From an uncultured Collinsella sp. (GTDB lineage: Bacteria; Actinomycetota; Coriobacteriia; Coriobacteriales; Coriobacteriaceae), in the NCBI GenBank assembly GCA_900756945.1, contig CAAELZ010000064.1, positions 1 through 50,070 of the forward strand: a DNA stretch of 50,070 nt. The letters are read 5' to 3'. The notes beneath the pieces were generated by a model. That model saw nothing but the letters and a program-made list of their open reading frames with translations. It was not told where the DNA came from and ran no database searches. Below are positions 1-6,928 of this stretch, piece after piece; position 1 is the first letter of the stretch, and every line of letters begins with the position of its first letter. The position numbers and the translations under genes are program-made.

Positions 1-109
1 CGGCAGCTGTGGCACTGTCGCGCCTGCTGCCTTGGGTGACTTTGGGGTCGATTGAGGTTGTCTGCACAATTCGCGGTATTATGTTGCGGAGTTTTGAAAG
101 GAGCCGCCG

Positions 110-688
110 GTGGTCACGACGACATTTGCTTCGCCTTTGGGCGAAATCTTGCTTGCCGCTGATGGCCGCGGTTTGACGGGGCTTTGGTTTGAGGGGCAGG
201 AGCACTTTGGCTCTACGCTGCTCAAAGAAGATGCGGAGCACGTTGAAGGCGCCGATGCGGTTTCCGGTACCGGTGGGATGTCTTCGGTGAGTCCGGCAAA
301 TGGCGCGGCTTCTTCGGTGCTTGAGCGTTCTTGGGCTTGGCTGAATGCTTATTTTGCAGGGCAGGAACCTCGGTTTACGCCGCCGTTGCATATGATTGGC
401 ACGGCGTTTCAGCGTGAGGTTTGGTTTGAGCTGCTTTCTATCCCGCGTGGCGATGTCGCTACGTATGGCGAAATCGCCCAGCGTGTTGCGGCTCGACATC
501 GTGTGCCGGGAAACGAGGCACCCGTTGTGTCTCCCCGTGCTGTGGGGGCTGCGGTCGCTCGCAACCATATTTCGATCATCGTGCCGTGCCATCGCGTGGT
601 GGCAGCCGACGGATCGCTCAACGGATATGCCGGTGGCCTCGACCGCAAGGAGTGGCTGCTTCGGCTTGAGGGCGCGTACGAGGAGTAA
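110..688 (+). CDS. ogt: Methylated-DNA--protein-cysteine methyltransferase
   Basis: Suicide repair enzyme that transfers the alkyl group from O6-alkylguanine in DNA to its own cysteine. The C-terminal half (from about residue 103) is the conserved DNA-binding/methyltransferase domain. It contains the active-site motif IVPCHRVV, with the acceptor cysteine at residue 160, followed by YAGGLDRKEWLL. The N-terminal ~95 residues are a poorly conserved domain with a Ser/Gly/Ala-rich linker (residues ~50-70), as usual for Ogt. The 192-residue length is normal for the family. The start is GTG at 110, chosen because GAAAGGAG lies at 96-103. It appears to be monocistronic, followed by a hairpin at 712-750. 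The assignment is firm at family level. Confidence 0.93.
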   Translation: MVTTTFASPLGEILLAADGRGLTGLWFEGQEHFGSTLLKEDAEHVEGADAVSGTGGMSSVSPANGAASSVLERSWAWLNAYFAGQEPRFTPPLHMIGTAFQREVWFELLSIPRGDVATYGEIAQRVAARHRVPGNEAPVVSPRAVGAAVARNHISIIVPCHRVVAADGSLNGYAGGLDRKEWLLRLEGAYEE

Positions 689-711
689 CGCCAGGGCACT
701 TTGCATAACTA

Positions 712-750
712 GGGCGCCGTGAAAGGACGAGTCACTGTCCCTTCGCGCCC
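712..750 (+). terminator. Imperfect hairpin after ogt
   Basis: GGGCGC at 712-717 and GAAAGGA at 721-727 can pair with TCCCTTC and GCGCCC at 738-750, leaving a small bulge. There is no T-run, so this may be a weak terminator. The right arm carries CTGTCCCTT, the complement of the AAGGGACAG core seen in several other hairpins of this window. Confidence 0.35.
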
Positions 751-833
751 GGCATGCGTCAAAGCGCTCGACACGTGCGCCTTAAGTTTGGCTAAGCCAC
801 ATCCTGCGTATTTAAAAACGCGCAGGCTGAGCA

Positions 834-884
834 GCTAAGGCTGCGCTAAGGCGGTTGACGGTACGCTATCATCGGCAGTATCGA
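834..884 (+). promoter_or_regulatory. Candidate autoregulated promoter of the two-component operon
   Basis: Two direct copies of GCTAAGGC (834-841 and 845-852) lie exactly 11 bp apart, immediately upstream of a TTGACG -35-like box (855-860). A weak TATCGA -10-like box follows at 879-884 with 18-bp spacing. An 11-bp direct-repeat spacing is typical of OmpR/PhoB-type regulator sites, and the next gene encodes such a regulator. Autoregulation is an inference. Confidence 0.4.
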
Positions 885-916
885 AACCTGTGGAGCCATG
901 CGCCAATGGAGCAACT

Positions 917-1606
917 ATGAAGCTGATGCTTGCCGAGGACGAACCTGGTCTCTCCCGCGCCCTCACCGCGATTCTTCAACATAGCGACTACGAGGTCGAC
1001 ACCGCCCTCGACGGCTTGACGGCGCTCGAGAATCTACTCACCAACGATTACGACGCCGCAATCCTGGACATCATGATGCCCGGCATGGACGGCATCGAGG
1101 TGCTCAAGCGTACACGCGCCGCCGGAAAGCGACTGCCCATCATCATGCTTACGGCCAAAAGCGAGGTGTCCGATAAGGTCGAGGGCCTGGATGCCGGCGC
1201 CAACGATTACCTGACCAAGCCGTTTGCCGCCAAGGAGCTGCTCGCTCGCATTCGTGCCATGACGCGCGCCGCGACGGCAATTGACGCCCCGACGCTCAGC
1301 GTGGGCAACGTGCGCCTCGACACGGCATCGTGCACACTCGTTGGGCCTTTGGGCGAGGAACATCTGGCCAATCGTGAGTTTCAGCTTATGGAGCTCTTTA
1401 TGCGCAATGCCGGCACGCGCATGCCCACCGAGCGTCTGATGCTCGAGGTTTGGGGTGAGGACGCGCCCGAAGGCGCCAACGTGGTGTGGGTCTATATCTC
1501 GTACCTGCGCAAAAAGCTGACGGCGCTGGGTGCCAACGTGGTCATTCGCGCATCGCGCAATCAGGGCTATTCGCTTGAGGTTGTTGAGGAAGGCGAACAG
1601 GCGTGA
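917..1606 (+). CDS. OmpR/PhoB-family response regulator
   Basis: DNA-binding response regulator of a two-component system. Residues 1-~115 form a receiver domain with acidic residues E7/D8, the phosphoacceptor D51 (ILDIMMPGMDG), T79 and K101 (YLTKPF). Residues ~135-225 form a winged-helix DNA-binding domain (REFQLMELFMRN, then VWVYISYLRKKL). The start was moved to ATG 917 because GGAG at 908-911 lies 5 bp upstream and MKLMLAEDE is the standard receiver N-terminus; an earlier GTG-type start would add nine atypical residues. The stop overlaps the kinase start by 4 bp (GTGA), so the two are translationally coupled. The input signal is unknown. Confidence 0.93.
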   Translation: MKLMLAEDEPGLSRALTAILQHSDYEVDTALDGLTALENLLTNDYDAAILDIMMPGMDGIEVLKRTRAAGKRLPIIMLTAKSEVSDKVEGLDAGANDYLTKPFAAKELLARIRAMTRAATAIDAPTLSVGNVRLDTASCTLVGPLGEEHLANREFQLMELFMRNAGTRMPTERLMLEVWGEDAPEGANVVWVYISYLRKKLTALGANVVIRASRNQGYSLEVVEEGEQA

Positions 1607-2976
1607 GCATACGCGCGTGGTGCAAGCGCATGACGGAGCGGTTTCACGCCGCCACGAGTAGTACGGGGCGGGCAAATGCTGTTGACGCATTGGGCCGCCG
1701 CCTGCGTCGCAAGTTCATCCTCGTTGCCATGGGCGCCGTGACCGTGGTGCTCACGCTCATCATCGCCGGCATCAACATCGTCAATTATTCGCATGTCTGC
1801 AAGATGGCCGACGCTCGCCTGGACTATATCTTGGCAGGCAAGGACGGCATTGATGGGGAGGACGAGCCTAAGACCGGTCCCGGTCAGGATGCGGTTGCCG
1901 GCAAGGTTGCTACCGGTAACCGGGCGGCCGTTCGCGATGGGCATTTTGAAGGCATGACGGCGGAGTCTCCCTTCGACACGCGCTACTTTACGGTGTCGAT
2001 TGCCGGCGGGCAGGTGACCGATGTCAATACCGCCCGCATTGCCGCGGTGGGCGCCAAGCGTGCTGCACGCATCGCTGCAGGACTGTATTCCAAGGGTTTG
2101 ACCTCGGGCTTTTCTGGTAACTACCGCTATACGGTTACGGTTCAGGGCGACGAGACAACCTATGTATTCGTCGACTGTTCACGTGAGCTCACAAGCTTCC
2201 ATTCGTTTTTAAGTGCGAGCGTGGCCATCAGCTGCATTGGCTGGCTGGCGGTATTGGCGATTGTGACGGTGGCCTCGGGTGCTGTAATTCGGCCGATGGT
2301 CGAGAGTTATAGCAAGCAGAAGCGCTTCATTACCGATGCGAGCCACGAGATCAAGACGCCGCTGGCTGTAATTGATGCCGCCAACGAGGTGCAAGAGATC
2401 GAGAGCGGCGAGAGCGAGTGGACGCAGAGCATTCACGAGCAGGTCGCGCGGCTGACGGCGCTCACGGAACGTCTAGTGTTTTTGGCACGTATGGACGAGG
2501 GCTCGGCGGGCTTTACCATGACATCGATCAATCTTTCGGAGGCCGTGGACAAGGCTGCGGCGCCGTTTGAATCGGTGGCGGTTTCGCGCGGCAAGCGTCT
2601 GTCGACGTCGATTGCGTGCGGCGTGCGGGCCCATGCCGATGCTGCGGCGGTGGCGCAGGTGGTTGAGCTGCTTCTGGACAACGCCACGCGCTATGCGAGC
2701 GAGGGCAGCGTGATTGAGCTGAGCCTGCGTGCCGTTTCGCGCGTTCAGGGTAAGGGCGCCACCGAGCTTGTCGTATCGAACGCCGTGGACGAGCTGCCCG
2801 AAGGCGACCTAGATCGATTGTTCGACCGCTTCTATCGTGCGGACGTGTCGCGCAGCTCCAAGACGGGCGGCTCGGGCGTGGGCCTATCCGTGGTGCGTGC
2901 CATCGCCGAAGCCCATGGCGGGAGCGCTTCTGTCTGCGGCCACGGTAACCAGATTACCTTCACCGTCCGCCTCTAA
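1603..2976 (+). CDS. Membrane sensor histidine kinase
   Basis: Partner kinase of the preceding regulator, 457 residues. Transmembrane segments are at about residues 38-60 and 205-229, flanking a ~145-residue extracellular sensor region with no recognised domain. A HisKA dimerisation domain follows with the phosphorylated histidine at residue 248 (DASHEIKTPL). The HATPase domain has an N-box (LLLDNATRYA) and G-boxes (GGSGVGLSVVRAIAEAHGG). There is no clear HAMP domain between TM2 and the H-box, only ~15 residues. The start is GTG 1603, overlapping the regulator stop by 4 bp. Three bases after the stop lies a copy of the 42-bp dispersed palindrome. The ligand is unknown. Confidence 0.92.
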   Translation: MSIRAWCKRMTERFHAATSSTGRANAVDALGRRLRRKFILVAMGAVTVVLTLIIAGINIVNYSHVCKMADARLDYILAGKDGIDGEDEPKTGPGQDAVAGKVATGNRAAVRDGHFEGMTAESPFDTRYFTVSIAGGQVTDVNTARIAAVGAKRAARIAAGLYSKGLTSGFSGNYRYTVTVQGDETTYVFVDCSRELTSFHSFLSASVAISCIGWLAVLAIVTVASGAVIRPMVESYSKQKRFITDASHEIKTPLAVIDAANEVQEIESGESEWTQSIHEQVARLTALTERLVFLARMDEGSAGFTMTSINLSEAVDKAAAPFESVAVSRGKRLSTSIACGVRAHADAAAVAQVVELLLDNATRYASEGSVIELSLRAVSRVQGKGATELVVSNAVDELPEGDLDRLFDRFYRADVSRSSKTGGSGVGLSVVRAIAEAHGGSASVCGHGNQITFTVRL

Positions 2977-2978
2977 GA

Positions 2979-3020
2979 CCTGCCAAAAAGGGACAGGTTT
3001 ATTTTGGCAGGTTTTATCTG
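2979..3020 (+). repeat. Dispersed 42-bp palindrome, copy 1
   Basis: CCTGCCAAAA (2979-2988) pairs with TTTTGGCAGG (3003-3012) around a loop containing AGGGACAGG, and TTTTATCTG follows. It begins 3 bases after the kinase stop codon. Near-identical copies are at 6142, 9700, 15737 and 17948. A stem followed by T-rich sequence could terminate transcription. Confidence 0.85.
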
Positions 3021-3142
3021 TGCAGACGGCAGCGGAGGCTGGCGGTGATCGGCGCCATGAACGCCACCGACCCAAATAAACGCACCTCTAACTGCTAAAA
3101 TATGGACATCGTTGTTCGGCTCCCGAAGGAAAGGAGACGGTC

Positions 3143-3817
3143 ATGCAGTACGAGATCGGCGGAGGGGCTTTCCCGGTTGTTACGTGCAACCTTAGCGACG
3201 GCGAATCCATGATCACCGAAAGCGGTGCCATGGTCTGGATGACCCCCAACATGGAGATGTCCACCTCGGGCGGTGGCATAGGCAAGATGTTCTCTAAGGC
3301 TTTTTCGGGTGAGGCGTTGTTCCAAAACATTTGGACCGCGCACGGCGATGGCATGATTGCGTTTGGCTCTTGCTTCCCCGGCCGCATTATACCGATCGAG
3401 ATTGGCCCTGGTAAGAGCTGGATTTTGCAGAAGCGTTCGTTCCTTGCCGCGGAAAGTGGTGTTGAGCTGAGCATCCACTTTAACAAGAAGGCAAAGACCG
3501 GCGTCTTTGGCGGCGAGGGTTTTATCATGCAAAAGCTCACGGGCTCGGGTATTGCCTTTGCCGAGATCGACGGCGACCTAGTTGAGTACGAGCTTGCTGC
3601 TGGCCAGCAAATGATTGTAGATACCGGCAACGTGGCCGGCTTTGAGGAGACGGTGAGCATCGACGCGCAGATGGTCAAGGGCGTCAAAAACATCATGTTT
3701 GGCGGTGAAGGCGTGTTTAACACTGTGCTCACCGGTCCGGGGCGCATCTGGCTGCAGACAATGCCCATTTCCAATCTTGCGGCAGCAGTGGCTTCGATGA
3801 CCAACAACAATAACTAA
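3143..3817 (+). CDS. AIM24-family protein (TIGR00266 type)
   Basis: A 224-residue protein of the widespread bacterial AIM24/TIGR00266 family, whose biochemical role is unsettled. The family is known by a beta-rich, pseudo-repeated fold. Recognisable segments are the N-terminal MQYEI...GESMITESGAMVWM, the central GVFGGEGFIMQKLTG and the C-terminal FGGEGVFNTVLTGPGRIWLQ. There is no signal peptide or membrane segment. A strong ribosome-binding site (GGAAAGGAGA) precedes ATG 3143. The gene stands alone between the kinase operon and a convergent CLC gene and ends at an intrinsic terminator. The family call is confident; the function is not. Confidence 0.88.
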   Translation: MQYEIGGGAFPVVTCNLSDGESMITESGAMVWMTPNMEMSTSGGGIGKMFSKAFSGEALFQNIWTAHGDGMIAFGSCFPGRIIPIEIGPGKSWILQKRSFLAAESGVELSIHFNKKAKTGVFGGEGFIMQKLTGSGIAFAEIDGDLVEYELAAGQQMIVDTGNVAGFEETVSIDAQMVKGVKNIMFGGEGVFNTVLTGPGRIWLQTMPISNLAAAVASMTNNNN

Positions 3818-3831
3818 TCGCGTATAGGATG

Positions 3832-3869
3832 ACGCGCGCGGCGGGCCTGGCCTGTCGTGCGCGTTTTTT
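3832..3869 (+). terminator. Intrinsic terminator of the AIM24-family gene
   Basis: ACGCGCGCG (3832-3840) pairs with CGTGCGCGT (3856-3864) with one wobble, followed by TTTTTT. It lies 15 bp after the stop codon and before the convergent CLC gene. Confidence 0.75.
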
Positions 3870-3886
3870 GGTGGCAAACGCCCTGT

Positions 3887-5146
3887 TTATCGGGTGCGGC
3901 TGTGCTCCTGCAGCGCATAGATCGACTTATCCATGTTGAACAGGTAGGCCACGACGCAGACAATAAAGAACGTCGGCAGACTGCTAAAGCCAAAGACCTC
4001 GCAGCCAATGAGGATCGGCGCGAGTAGCGTGTTGGTGGCGCTGCCAAAGACGGCGGCGTATCCCAGCGCGGCGCAGGGCTCGACGGGCATGCCGAGAATT
4101 CCGGCGAGCACGACACCCAGACTGGTTCCGATGGAGAACAACGGCGTCACCTCACCACCTTGATATCCTGCGGCAAGCGTGGCGATGGTGAGTGTGAATT
4201 TGAGCGCCCAGTCCCAAGGCATGATGGTGACCTTGCCGTCACCGTTGAGCGCCGCCGATATCAGGTTGGTGCCAAGGCCGCAGTATCGCCCCTGCCACAG
4301 AACGAACAGAATCGCCGACAGCGCAAGGCCCATAACGGCAACGCGTATGTAAGGGCTGGGGAGCAGCCGCGCTGCAAGGGTCTTGGCATGGGCAAGGCAC
4401 CAGGCAAAAGCGCCACCTACCATACCAAACGCGATACCCAACAACGCCAGCCGTCCAAGACCGGGGAGGTCGAGCGCATACGAGGCGGTAATGGCGACCT
4501 CAAACTTCTCGAGCCCCAGGGCGCCGGAGGTCATGCTTGCGGCAAGCGAAGCCGTAAGCGCGGGAAACAACGTGCGGTATTCCATGCGTCCGGCGACCAG
4601 CACCTCGACCGCAAAGACCGTGGCGGCGAGGGGCGTTCGGAAGAGTCCGGCAAAGCCGGCGGCCATGCCGATAAGCAAAAACGTGTTGCCGGGTTCTCGG
4701 AAAGGTAGACGTCGGCCGATCCAATGCGAGACGGTTGCGCCGATCTGCACGGCTACGCCTTCGCGTCCCGCGCTGCCGCCAAAGAGATGCGTGGCCCACG
4801 TGCTCAGCATAATGAGCGGCACCAAACGCGGGGAGATGGCGTCCTCGCGTCCGTGACCTACGTCGAATACTAAGCTCATGCCCCGATCGGTGCCTTTGCC
4901 CCAGGTGCGGTAGGCAAATACGATGGCCAAGCCCATGAGGGCGAGGAAGGGAAGGAGCAGTACGATGTGCTCGTCACGGAAGGCGCCGATTGCCAGGAGC
5001 ACACGACCAAAAAGGGCACAGATGGCGCCAACGATAACGCCGATAGGGATTCCGACGGCGCCCATGAGCACGAGACCGCTATAGGTGTTGACCAGGCGTT
5101 TGATTCTGCTCGAAGCGCTGCTTTCTGACATTTTGCTTTTCGACAC
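3887..5146 (-). CDS. CLC-family transporter, probable fluoride/proton antiporter (CLC-F type)
   Basis: Integral membrane CLC protein of 419 residues with about ten hydrophobic segments. The gating-glutamate motif THLFGGSAGREGVAVQIG carries E129. The chloride-coordinating GSGIP motif of ordinary CLCs is absent; its place is taken by DRGMSLVFD with Met90. The Met90-to-Glu129 spacing of 39 equals the Met79-to-Glu118 spacing I recall for the fluoride antiporter CLC-F of Enterococcus casseliflavus. Fluoride export is therefore more likely than chloride transport, although annotation pipelines would call it a voltage-gated chloride channel. A second conserved stretch, AGLFRTPLAATVFAVEVL, follows. 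The start is taken as GTG 5146; ATG 5131 is an alternative. No fluoride riboswitch is recognisable upstream. Confidence 0.88.
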   Translation of the reverse strand: MSKSKMSESSASSRIKRLVNTYSGLVLMGAVGIPIGVIVGAICALFGRVLLAIGAFRDEHIVLLLPFLALMGLAIVFAYRTWGKGTDRGMSLVFDVGHGREDAISPRLVPLIMLSTWATHLFGGSAGREGVAVQIGATVSHWIGRRLPFREPGNTFLLIGMAAGFAGLFRTPLAATVFAVEVLVAGRMEYRTLFPALTASLAASMTSGALGLEKFEVAITASYALDLPGLGRLALLGIAFGMVGGAFAWCLAHAKTLAARLLPSPYIRVAVMGLALSAILFVLWQGRYCGLGTNLISAALNGDGKVTIMPWDWALKFTLTIATLAAGYQGGEVTPLFSIGTSLGVVLAGILGMPVEPCAALGYAAVFGSATNTLLAPILIGCEVFGFSSLPTFFIVCVVAYLFNMDKSIYALQEHSRTR

Positions 5147-5161
5147 TTGCTCTCTTGATAG

Positions 5162-5243
5162 AAAAAGAGCTGGAGTTGCGCATCGTTGAGAGGCTTTCCA
5201 GCTTTAGCAAAACAAACTTATAAGATGCGACGGGCCGCGTCAA
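5162..5243 (-). promoter_or_regulatory. Promoter-like boxes and leader hairpin before the CLC gene
   Basis: On the minus strand a TTGACG box (5238-5243) and a TATAAG box (5217-5222), 15 bp apart, precede a 7-bp stem (AGCTGGA at 5197-5203 with TCCAGCT at 5168-5174). A T-run on the minus strand (5162-5166) follows, just upstream of the start codon. The arrangement resembles an attenuator, but the stem is short and the loop is 22 nt. Confidence 0.35.
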
Positions 5244-5316
5244 GATAATTACCGGACGGCCTAGGAGGCGGCTGGTTGGCCGGCTTAAAACCTAGCGCGT
5301 GAAATGACGCCCCACG

Positions 5317-5955
5317 CTATTCAGCGCGCTTGATAGGATGACGAACCACGGTCTTAAGTTTCTCCGGTGCGCATTTGCGTGGATCGGAGAGATAGATTTC
5401 GTGATGTAAACGGGTGTCTGAGAAGTCGGGAACATAGCCCAGCTCGGTCGTGTATTCATGCATAGCGTCTACGGTCGCCGGTTCGTTGTCGTAGGGCCCG
5501 GTGTGCATGCATTGAACGCAGAGACCCTCGTCAACTTTAAGCAGTTCGACGGCGGAAAAGTCCAGTTTCTTTTTGGTCGTGGCTTCCGCGACTGCCCAGT
5601 CAAAGTCATCTCGGGTGACGAAATCGGGCAGGCGGATGCACGAGATAAAGTTGAAATTGTCCTTGCGTACATAATCGATGCCGCCGCTCGGGGACTCTTG
5701 CCACCAGAAACCCTCGAGCGGCGGTACCACAAAGTCGAAATAGCCCTCGATACTCCTTGAGCCTTTCTTCGACATCTTGACGGTATAGGCGATGCCGTAA
5801 AGTGGCGGCAGGGCGTTTTGATACTCGCCACCTTCGGTATTTGGGTCGCCCTTTCCGCGAACGGCAACGTAGCTCATAGGCGGGACTGTTACGATGCTCG
5901 GCTTGCTTGCAGGTTTGTAGAGCTCCTTGCATTCCTTCTTAAAGTCGAACGCCAT
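5317..5955 (-). CDS. GyrI-like small-molecule-binding domain protein
   Basis: Cytoplasmic 212-residue protein of the stand-alone GyrI-like family, related to the effector-binding domain of AraC/MerR-type regulators. Visible family features are PPMSYVAVRGKGDP near residue 25, the LPPLYGIAYTVKM segment, FVVPPLEGFWW, and the C-terminal VQCMHTGPYDNEPAT with LHHEIYLSDPRK. There is no DNA-binding domain, so it is more likely a ligand-binding or hydrolase-like protein than a regulator by itself. AAAGGCGG precedes the ATG. The gene is isolated: convergent with nothing, and divergent from the ABC exporter that starts at 6227. Confidence 0.85.
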   Translation of the reverse strand: MAFDFKKECKELYKPASKPSIVTVPPMSYVAVRGKGDPNTEGGEYQNALPPLYGIAYTVKMSKKGSRSIEGYFDFVVPPLEGFWWQESPSGGIDYVRKDNFNFISCIRLPDFVTRDDFDWAVAEATTKKKLDFSAVELLKVDEGLCVQCMHTGPYDNEPATVDAMHEYTTELGYVPDFSDTRLHHEIYLSDPRKCAPEKLKTVVRHPIKRAE

Positions 5956-6141
5956 GTTGGCCGCCTTTCTGCGTATTGGCCTGCTTAGATAGTTGAATCA
6001 TATCATAGAAACGAACAGCTGTTCGAATGATTTGGCTGACAGATTGAGATGCGTGCGTTGTGTTTGGCGGTCGGCCTGACCCCGTTGATGATTTCTCGGC
6101 CTCCCCGGCGCCCTATCTATAGCTGCCGTTTCCCCATATAA

Positions 6142-6177
6142 AACCTGCCAAAATAAACCTGTCCCTTTTTGGTAGGT
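6142..6177 (-). repeat. Dispersed 42-bp palindrome, copy 2 (inverted)
   Basis: Reverse-oriented copy (AACCTGCCAAAATAAACCTG, then TCCCTTTTTGGTAGGT) with one arm change. Unlike the other copies it is not at the 3' end of a gene. It sits about 50 bp upstream of the ABC exporter start codon, between divergent genes. Confidence 0.8.
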
Positions 6178-6226
6178 GGGAAATGGGTAATACTAAAGAG
6201 TTATCCGACCAGATGGGAATTAATCG

Positions 6227-6928
6227 ATGGCCTATATCGAATTCAAAGATGTCATCAAGGCATACGGCGAGGGCGACGCGCGCATTCACGCACTCGACGG
6301 CGCGAGCTTTACGGTTGAGCGCGGCGAGCTCGCTATTATCCTGGGCGCTTCGGGCGCCGGTAAAACCACGGCCCTCAACATTCTGGGCGGCATGGATACG
6401 GCGACCTCCGGCACCGTGACGGTGGACGGACGCGACGTGAGCTCCGCCAACGAGGCGCAGCTCGTGGAATACCGCCGCGCCGACGTCGGCTTTGTTTTCC
6501 AGTTCTACAATCTGGTACCCAACCTGACGGCCCTCGAAAACGTCGAGCTCGCAGCTCAGATCTGCCCTGATTCGCTCGATGCCGAACAGACGCTTCGCCA
6601 GGTCGGCCTGGGTGAGCGCCTCGCCAACTTTCCGGCGCAGCTTTCGGGCGGCGAGCAGCAGCGCGTGTCCATCGCCCGCGCGCTGGCCAAGAACCCTAAG
6701 CTGCTCCTTTGCGACGAGCCGACGGGTGCACTCGACTACAAAACCGGCAAGCAGATTCTGCAGCTGTTGCAGGACACCTGTCGCAAGCAAAGCATTACGG
6801 TCATTATCATCACCCACAACTCCGCGCTGGCGCCCATGGCCGATCGCCTGATTCGCTTTAAGAATGGCCGCGTGGAGAGCGAGACGGTCCAGCAAAATCC
6901 TGTGCCTATCGAGACGATCGAGTGGTAG
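6227..6928 (+). CDS. ABC transporter ATP-binding protein (MacB/LolD type)
   Basis: Cytoplasmic ATPase of a type VII (MacB/FtsX) ABC system. The 233 residues contain Walker A GASGAGKT (40-47), signature LSGGEQQ (139-145), Walker B LLLCDE (159-164), a D-loop (GALD) and the switch histidine in ITHN (H197). FVFQFYNLVPNLTALENV is the Q-loop typical of the LolD/MacB branch. The next gene, overlapping by 7 bp, encodes the matching permease, so the pair forms a complete exporter or mechanotransmission machine. A copy of the dispersed palindrome lies in the leader. The substrate cannot be read from the sequence. Confidence 0.93.
   Translation: MAYIEFKDVIKAYGEGDARIHALDGASFTVERGELAIILGASGAGKTTALNILGGMDTATSGTVTVDGRDVSSANEAQLVEYRRADVGFVFQFYNLVPNLTALENVELAAQICPDSLDAEQTLRQVGLGERLANFPAQLSGGEQQRVSIARALAKNPKLLLCDEPTGALDYKTGKQILQLLQDTCRKQSITVIIITHNSALAPMADRLIRFKNGRVESETVQQNPVPIETIEW

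Noticed and set aside
1..109. C-terminal tail of an upstream gene (frame 2 runs from base 2 to a TGA at 53-55)
   Set aside because: Too short to identify and without recognisable features; could be chance.
5147..5316. Fluoride riboswitch upstream of the CLC gene
   Set aside because: The conserved aptamer pieces (GAUG helix, AACxGCC and UGAUGxCUCCUAC-like segments) could not be found in order.
6113..6895. 260-codon minus-strand frame over the ABC ATPase
   Set aside because: Antisense shadow of a gene with intact Walker motifs; no recognisable protein features.
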